From assembly GCA_031308135.1 (NCBI GenBank), contig JAHLJT010009436.1:119166678-119230677 (forward strand): a stretch of DNA of 64,000 nucleotides, in the 5' to 3' direction. Origin of the DNA: Acheta domesticus (lineage: Eukaryota > Arthropoda > Insecta > Orthoptera > Gryllidae). Positions 57,975-64,000 of this stretch are shown piece after piece. The notes beneath the pieces were generated by a model that searched no databases, had not been told where the DNA came from, and worked only from the letters and a program-made list of their open reading frames with translations. Each line of letters opens with the position of its first letter. Positions within the stretch are counted from its first letter, which is position 1. A program made the translations under genes and the position numbers.

Positions 57975-59010
57975 AAATTGTATAACTTTCCCGTATACGT
58001 ACGTATATACGGAGTAATATACGTAGTATAGGGAAAGTTATGGAATGCTGCGCGAAAAAATGGCGGATTTTCGCCAGAAAAAAAATCGTTGCCGACCTGT
58101 GGTAGCGAAAAAGTGGATTAATCCAGTTGCTAAATTAAGAAAAAAATCCCCTAGCACGTGGTGTAGCCAGAATCCCTGTTTCGTAAGTCCATGATACCGA
58201 AAAAACCAATTGAAAGCAAAACATCCGTCGGTCCGTCCTTCCGTCCGTCTGTACGTCCGTCTGTCCGTCCGTCCGTCTGCCCGTCCGCCTGGGCGTCCGT
58301 CTGTCCGTCCGTCTGTCCGTCCGTCTGTCTGTCTGTCCGTCAGTCTGAGTCCATCCGTCTGTCCGTCAGCCTGTCCGTCCGTCAATCTGGGAACAATACT
58401 AGCGCCTAAACCATACGTACGATTTCTTCCAAAATGAATATTCCCCTGTCGGTCTGATTCCACTCGAAGTACCGGTATTTTTCACGAAGCCCCTCGGACA
58501 TTTTTAAAATTTTCACAAAAACGGCTCCACATTTTTTCTTTAAATTTCTTGTAATAATTCAGTAAAATACACTTATAAAAGTGGAATACGTCCGATTTTC
58601 ACGGTTAACTCATAATTTTCGAAAATTGCGAAAGTTTGAATTTCTTTCGGCCTCTTTCTTCAACTACAAAATTGAAGATAGAGATATTTCCTTCAAATAA
58701 AACTTGTTCTCCATAGTGCGTTCTTTCATGAAGGTTATGTATATTTTTTTTAATTGTAGTAGTTTTCGCGCAATATTGCGTGCAATATGTGCAATTTTAA
58801 AAAATTACAAAACAAGATTTTCTAAAAAACGGCTCCAAATTGTTTCTTTAAACTTTTGGTAGGGATAGTGTCTAACGTACTCTATGAGATGAAATAAACG
58901 TCATATTGCTCTATTCTTTTGTATTTTCAAAAATTACAAACATGAAATTTTTTGACTTTTATATCAGGTTGTTCATATTTACATTAGCGGCGATTTGTTT
59001 ACATTATATT
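57975..59010 (-). repeat. F-repeat copy, reverse, with expanded tetranucleotide
   Basis: A clean 3' palindrome ('actttcccgtatacgtacgt...tagtatagggaaagtt', 57985-58040) is followed by 'aatgctgcgcgaaaaaatgg', 'gcgaaaaagtggattaatcc', 'cacgtggtgtagccagaatc', the expanded (GTCC/GTCT)n tract (58218-58392) and core units with landmarks at about 58520 and 58830. It ends inside a core unit, where an unrelated 3' end begins at about 59011. Confidence 0.85.
58218..58392. repeat. (GTCC/GTCT)n tetranucleotide tract
   Basis: About 40 imperfect tetranucleotide units, GTCC and GTCT, with interruptions. Other F-repeat copies have only 3-10 units at the same place. Long Ser/Val/Arg/Pro frames here on both strands are artefacts of the tract. 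Confidence 0.95.
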
Positions 59011-59046
59011 TATGCGTACGAAGTATTCGTAAGTCGAGAAAGTAAT
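59011..59046 (+). repeat. B-type F-repeat 3' hairpin, orphan
   Basis: 'GCGTACGAAGTATTCGTAAG' followed by 'tcgagaaagtaataat' is the subfamily B 3' end, also seen at 60715-60748. It is joined directly to a reverse-orientation core, so the unit 57975-59046 has 3' ends at both extremities. Confidence 0.65.
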
Positions 59047-59259
59047 AATAATTCCGGAACCGTTACGGATATGTAAGTTGATCGCATGCGTTCTGATTAT
59101 GTTGTATTTCAATTTAACATTGAAATACTCATAATTTTACTTAAATTGGTTCATACAGATGTACCAAGGCATCGATTAATTTGATATGACATACGTTTCA
59201 GAAATGGATTAACAAAGTTGGAAAATTGTTAAATATGCAATTTGGGAAAACACAGACAA

Positions 59260-59370
59260 GTCCTGTATATTTATCTGCGTTGATTCTATTCGTGCGTAGA
59301 AGTACTTCAAATGATTTCAATAAAATTTCTACACTCTTCAATGTTTTTTTTTCTGCAACAACACATTCAT
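59260..59370 (-). repeat. F-repeat core scrap
   Basis: 'tacttcaaatgatttcaata' and 'aaatttctacactcttcaat' match the complement of the core unit. Confidence 0.45.
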
Positions 59371-59384
59371 CAAATTAAAATCCC

Positions 59385-59462
59385 TGTCTGGGATTCGAAC
59401 CCGGTATCTTCCGAAGTGATGCGCTCAGCCCCAACACGCTTTAACCACCTCCATTGGAGTGA
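59385..59462 (-). repeat. tRNA-derived SINE head or tRNA pseudogene
   Basis: Box B GGTTCGAATCC is perfect (59401-59391, minus). A box A-like GTGGTTAAAGCGTGTTGG lies about 35 bases upstream (about 59453-59436). The acceptor stem does not close, so it is unlikely to be a working tRNA gene. A (TTTA)5 microsatellite at 59479-59500 sits beside it. Confidence 0.5.
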
Positions 59463-59569
59463 TATGCGGATTGAGTACATTTATTTATTTATTTATTTGT
59501 CAAAAAACAGTAAAAACTGTATATGACGTGTGGGGAAAGAAATATATATAAATCAAAACGTAATTGTAT

Positions 59570-59752
59570 CAGCTCTATCATTAGGAAGTTTAGGAAGCCA
59601 GTAATTGTCAAGATGCGAAAAACATGTTTTTTAGGCGACAAAGAAAGGAGCGGCGAAGGGCTTACTCCAAATTCTATATCCGACGAACGACATTAGAAAA
59701 ATAACAACTGTGAGAAAGTCTGTGCAATTTTATAGCACCACTAGTTTATTTA
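59570..59752 (-). repeat. F-repeat 5' end fragment, reverse
   Basis: Complement of AACTAGTGGTGCTATAAAAT at about 59731-59750, preceded by 'gtgagaaagtctgtgcaatt' and 5'-region text ('ttaggcgacaaagaaagg', where other copies read 'taggcggcaatagatgg'). Confidence 0.7.
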
Positions 59753-59754
59753 AT

Positions 59755-60750
59755 TATTTAACGTCCCTTATTACACACGTTGAGAAATTTTAACGAAAAA
59801 ATTTGGAGGCGGTTTTTGAGAATTATTTTTGGAAACTTGAAGCGAAGATTGCACAAAAACGACTCGTTTTCTGAGAAAATTCTACGTAACCTTTTTAAAA
59901 AGCTAATTTTGTACAAGAGACTTTGTCTGTGATAAAAATCGCTATCTACAATTTTGTAGTTTTAAAAATATTTTTTGCAATTTAAAAATAAGTGTTTTCC
60001 ACAAGTAGGACTAAGACCAATTTTTTTTTTATCGTTCCTCGTTACATAAGTGAAGAAAATTTAAAGAACAAATTTGGAGCGGTTTTTGAGAAACATTTTT
60101 TTTTGTAAATTTGAAGCGCAATTTACGCAAAACTACTCGTTTTTTCAAAAAATGGTACATGACCTAATTTATATTGCTAATTTTGTACAACCGATTTTGT
60201 CTCAGGCAAAAATCTTTACCTTAAATTTCGCAGTTTTTGTATAGTTTTTTTGCAATTTTCGAAAAATTGGGGATATTAACGAAAATTATTCATACATCAT
60301 TCCCTTAAGCGTCCTTTGCACTATTCAACAACAAAATTTAATAAAAAAATTTGGAGCCATTTTCTTTAACTTTGAAAATCTTCGCCGGCTTTCATCCAAA
60401 AATTGAAATGTCGATTTCAAATTCCAGGAGCCTTGACATCAGTAAAAACGATTGGGAAATGTCAATTTTGAATAAAATCGGCTGATTGGTTTAGGGGCTA
60501 GTGTTGACCACAGACGGACGTTTTGCCGTCAATTGATTTTGCAGATCAAGAAGCAACAAAACATAGATTTTGACTACACCATGAAATAGTTTTTTTTTTA
60601 GTAAATTTAGCAACAGGTTTAATCCACTTTTACCTCACCAGACACCTCACCAGCTATAAGAGTTTTTTCTGGCGAAAATTCCCCGTTATCCGGGCACGAT
60701 TACGTAACTGTCTCTTCTTACGAAGTATTCGTAAGGCGAGGAAGTAAAAA
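59755..60750 (+). repeat. F-repeat subfamily B, 5'-truncated
   Basis: Core units carry landmarks 'ggaggcggtttttgagaatt' (59803), 'ggagcggtttttgagaaaca' (60076) and 'ggagccattttctttaac' (60352). The 3' module reads 'cacagacggacgttttgccg' (60510). The B-type 3' hairpin 'CTTCTTACGAAGTATTCGTA' leads to 'aggcgaggaagt' (60713-60745). Confidence 0.75.
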
Positions 60751-60904
60751 GTGAAGTCTTTTTTGTCAGAAAACTTCCATTTGAGAGCGTATGTGTGTTT
60801 TTGCGATTTATAACATGGCATAAGTCTGAATGTGTCCAGCATGTTCGCCGCACCGTTCACTCGCATGGTCCCCAGACGTTCCTCCCATGTTTCATCCCCC
60901 TCCG

Positions 60905-61417
60905 CCATTTTCGGGCTTTTCGAACGGATAGTGCTGATTGCACTCTTTAATATGGCATAAAGTTCATTTTCGGGTATTCTTTTGTTTATTTTTAAAAAAA
61001 TTGCACAAATGTAATTTTTTAAATACCTCTCACACCGTTAATATTCACATTTCCAGTAATTTATAAACACTATTGCATTTGCGAGTTAATGTACTTCAAA
61101 TAACGTCTACTGAAATTTTTCGAAAATTAAGAAATATTCTGTGAAAAGTTTTTCGTATTTATTGTAACGCATAAATGTCATTTTCTTAAAAACGGCGCAA
61201 AAGTTTTCAAAGAAAATTGTCATTTCGGGCTAGGTTTCTCTTTTCTTTAATGTTCTTAAAGTGATATTTCGTTTCTACTATTATAAATGGAAAAATGGAG
61301 AAAATTGCAAAAAATTGTACTTTGGGCAGCGATAAATGGCAGCTGGCAAGAGTATGTGGCCACAGAAAATAGAAAATAAGAGGAAGTCTTTTTTATTCTG
61401 TAGCACTAATTACTTTT
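60905..61417 (-). repeat. F-repeat 5' half, reverse
   Basis: Core text from 'gaacggatagtgctgattgc' through 'cgataaatggcagctggcaa' (61330) to the 5' block, the complement of ATTAGTGCTACAGAATAAAA (about 61393-61412). Confidence 0.75.
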
Positions 61418-62756
61418 TCATACGGAGTAATACAAAGTAATACAAGTAGTTATAAATCTAGTATAGAGAAAGTTATGTTATGCTGCGGGTAAGAGGATAT
61501 TTTCCAAAATGGATGTTCCCCCGTCGATCTGGCGCGACTCTTTTCTGTGATTTTGAAAAACATTCTTTAATTTTTTACATGAAGAACCTGGGACAATTTC
61601 AAAATTTTCTCAAAAATGTCTCCAAATTTTTCTTTAATTTTCCCGTGAGAATAGAGTGAAATATACTTATAAAGATGGAGTTTGTCATGTTTACACTGTT
61701 AACTCTAAATTCTTAAAATTACAAAAGTTTGAATTTTTCGGCGTCTTCTTACAACATAATGAAGAAAGTATTTTTATTCGTATGAAATTTGTTCTCCACA
61801 ATTAGTCCTTTAATTAATGTTATGTACGTTTTTTGGTAGTTTTGTAGTTTTCTCGCAATTTTAGTGAAATATGGGAAATATTAAAAAATAGTAAAAACAA
61901 GGCTTTCTGAAAAACGGCTTCAAATTTTCTTCACGAGTTTTGAAGGGATAGTGGCAAGGGCGTGTATCAAATGATATAAACGCCATTTCCATGTACTCTT
62001 TTATTTTTTCACAAATTTAACAAATGCATTTCTGTACCTCCCTCACGTCGTTAATATTTACATTAACGTAAAATGTACACTTTATTTAATTTGTTAGTAC
62101 AAGCGCTTCACCTTATAAACTTTCTCGAAAACACAAAACGTTTCTGAGAAAATAAGCGCAAATTTCTTTCAGAAACGCTCAAATGTCAGCTTCTAAGAAA
62201 CGGTTCCAGTTTTTCTTTAAACTTTTTGTACGAATCGTTCTAAGTGCATTGCATAACATTACATTAACCTCTTTTTCATTTATTCTTTTAATTTTTTTCA
62301 AAATTACACAAATGTAATTTTAAATATATCTCATATCATTAATATTTATATTGCGGACATTTTTATACATTATTACATTTTGTTTAGAAGTGCTTGAAAT
62401 GATTTCCAATGAACCTCAAAAGTTCAAAACCTCAAAACTTTTTTGTGAAAATGATATACAATTTTCGCATTTTCAGAAATGCTCAAATAACATTTTCTCA
62501 AAAATGGTACAAATTTTTTCAACAAAAATTTGCATATATGGCCAGATTTTATCCTTCTCTAATATTCTTGATGTTGTACTTCAATTATACCAACAGAACA
62601 CCGAAAAATGGAGGTAATGGAAAAAAATATCCTTTAGGTGGCTTTACTACATGGCAGCTGGGAAGACGGTGGGGAAACCGAAAAGCTAGCCCAGACTAAA
62701 AAGATTAGAAAACAACTAGAAGTAGAAAGTGTGTGCCATTCTGTAGCACTAGTACT
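61413..62756 (-). repeat. F-repeat complete copy, reverse
   Basis: The 3' end (about 61413-61490: 'actttttcatacggagtaat', then 'gtatagagaaagttatgtta') immediately abuts the 5' end of the preceding copy. Core units carry landmarks at about 61605, 61910, 62200 and 62500. The 5' end is the complement of ACTAGTGCTACAGAATGGCA (about 62733-62752). Its 3' module is short and lacks the tetranucleotide. Confidence 0.8.
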
Positions 62757-63736
62757 TGAAATCATTATTTTCAAATGTTTACTGTGATTTTTATTAATAT
62801 ATCGCCAATATATTAATAACCAATATAAACAAATATTTGAATATTTCGCTCTCCCCAAGCGAAAAGAAATTATTTCGTGACTTGGCGAAACTTAAGAAAG
62901 GGTCATTCTAACCCAATGTCTAAAATTCTATTAATCCTTCGGTTAATCAAAAGAAGTTGTGCTGGCGTAAAATATCATTTTTCTTTATTTTGACAATGTG
63001 TGGAGCTCTGTAAATTTAAAATAATAACTGGCGATTTGTAAACATCCTAATGCTTCGTTTCCAAAAACGAAGGTTACCGATTAAATTCCTACCCACTGGA
63101 AAAACGTTACGTTATATTTGAATTAATGATACTTGTAATGAGAAATTAACTTGCATGTCATTTATTTACTCTTCAATGAAATAAAATAGAACTAAAATAG
63201 GAAGTAAATAAAATTATTTTCTGAAGATACACGATATGTAAATTAGCATTTCATCTCCCATACATGAAATAGTATTAAACTGATTAAAACAAAAAATACT
63301 TGATAAACATTAAAACAAACAAAAAATCATTGAATGTAATATTAAGATCTTAGATGAGAATGGTTAATAAAACATTATTTTAAATTTATTTTCACAATAG
63401 TTGAGAGTAATAAACTTGAAAAAGAGTGTATGTGATTTGTGATATTAAATGTCAGCCAACGTCCATGTGATATGTTTTTAACATGAAATCAAAATATATT
63501 GATGAAATTAATGAATAGTAATACATAAAAACATGAAATAATGTCTTACCTCTCTTTCTGCCAAAGGCAGGTCGCAGGGTCAGCCAGGCAATGTAGACAT
63601 TACTCATAAATAACGGGCGTTGTGAGTAATCACTGCCATCACTCGAAAACTTGCTCAATCTCATGGCCTTCTCTGCCAAAACTATACAGTGAATATAACA
63701 TGTGAAAATCACTAAAAGTGTTGTTTTTTGTTGCAG
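62757..63736 (+). other. Intron-like sequence before the Ly6 exon
   Basis: AT-rich, without repeat landmarks. It ends in a polypyrimidine-AG acceptor ('gttttttgttgcag', 63723-63736). The 3' splice site sets the exon start. Confidence 0.6.
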
Positions 63737-63904
63737 GGTTGGCCATCATCTGCTACCAGTGCAACTCTGCATACGACCCACAATGCGGTGATCCCTTCAA
63801 TCCATATTCCATAGGTTTCGTAAACTGCAGCTTGAAACAAGTGCCAGAACACCTGCGGCCTATGAATGTGACAGCTGTAATCTGCCGTAAAAACGTTCAG
63901 AAAG
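63737..63904 (+). CDS. Ly6/uPAR three-finger domain protein, internal exon (partial)
   Basis: 168 bases, acceptor 'ttgttgcag|gg', donor 'AAAG|GTAAAA' (63905-63906), phase 1 at both ends. The visible peptide starts LAIICYQCNSAYDPQCGDPF; further on it carries FVNCS and VICRKN. The CYQC opening after a short hydrophobic lead and the cysteine spacing are those of the first half of a Ly6/uPAR domain, the fold of GPI-anchored insect proteins such as the quiver/sleepless and boudin type. The signal peptide should lie on an upstream exon outside or earlier in the window, and the remaining cysteines, including the final CN pair, and the GPI tail on a downstream exon. A potential N-glycosylation site (NVT) is present. 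The exact paralogue cannot be told from one exon. Confidence 0.85.
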
Positions 63905-64000
63905 GTAAAATAAATCTTTATGGACCGAATACCATTTTGAACGAGTAAGATGTCAAGAATTTGTTAATATTCAAAGACCATATCGATGGCCCAGATCCAA
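63905..64000 (+). other. Start of the intron after the Ly6 exon
   Basis: Begins GTAAAA. The in-frame continuation reaches a stop at 63946, consistent with intron sequence. The window ends inside it. Confidence 0.7.

Noticed and set aside
58038..58463. A 141-codon minus frame and plus frames rich in Ser-Val-Arg-Pro or Thr-Asp-Gly-Arg
   Set aside because: The tract is the (GTCC/GTCT)n tetranucleotide inside an F-repeat. Repeat period 4 keeps all frames open.

Overview
The window looks like a piece of a large, AT-rich, transposon-laden insect genome. Three things point that way: a Ly6/uPAR exon with consensus splice sites and an insect-style cysteine pattern, a THAP-type first exon, and a repeat set (R4/Dong, Jockey, Tc1, Tigger, piggyBac, tRNA-SINEs) typical of arthropods. 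A cockroach, termite or other hemimetabolous insect is my inference from the look of the repeats; it is not proven. There is no prokaryotic or organelle gene content.

Host coding sequence is scarce. At the right end (63737-63904, +) lies one phase-1/phase-1 exon of a Ly6/uPAR three-finger protein, with its introns on both sides. At 45735-45835 (-) is a probable first coding exon of a THAP zinc-finger gene. Weaker exon candidates lie at 44917-44985, 45068-45222 and 54941-55109 (all -). Two CpG-rich blocks (15060-15400 and 16480-17020) are the best promoter or first-exon candidates in an otherwise AT-rich landscape.

Most of the rest is mobile DNA. By eye roughly 30% of the window is one non-coding interspersed family, called F-repeat here. 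It has a constant 5' end (ACTAGTGGTGCTAC...), a core of degenerate units of about 300 bp, a 3' module with a (GACG)n-type tetranucleotide, and a 3' palindrome ending near GGGAAAGTAA. Copies lie on both strands and are often chained or nested. The architecture resembles Helentron-associated elements (the DINE-1/HINE type), but that assignment is inference.

Other mobile DNA, left to right: a foldback hairpin (1115), tRNA-derived SINEs (4196, 9110, 36220, 59385), a Tigger/pogo element that landed inside an F-repeat terminus (22341-23241), a Jockey-type relic (28716-30200), a Tc1 element with TIRs and TA duplication (30973-32222), a piggyBac-like element in TTAA (34182-35171), a possible Helitron 5' end (40049), a short MITE with a perfect 9-bp duplication (42007-42265), a nearly readable R4/Dong retrotransposon seated in a (TAA)n array (46029-49717), and, tail-to-tail with it, an endonuclease-type non-LTR element (49749-53570, -). 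The Dong copy separates the THAP exon from the DNA that once lay upstream of it.
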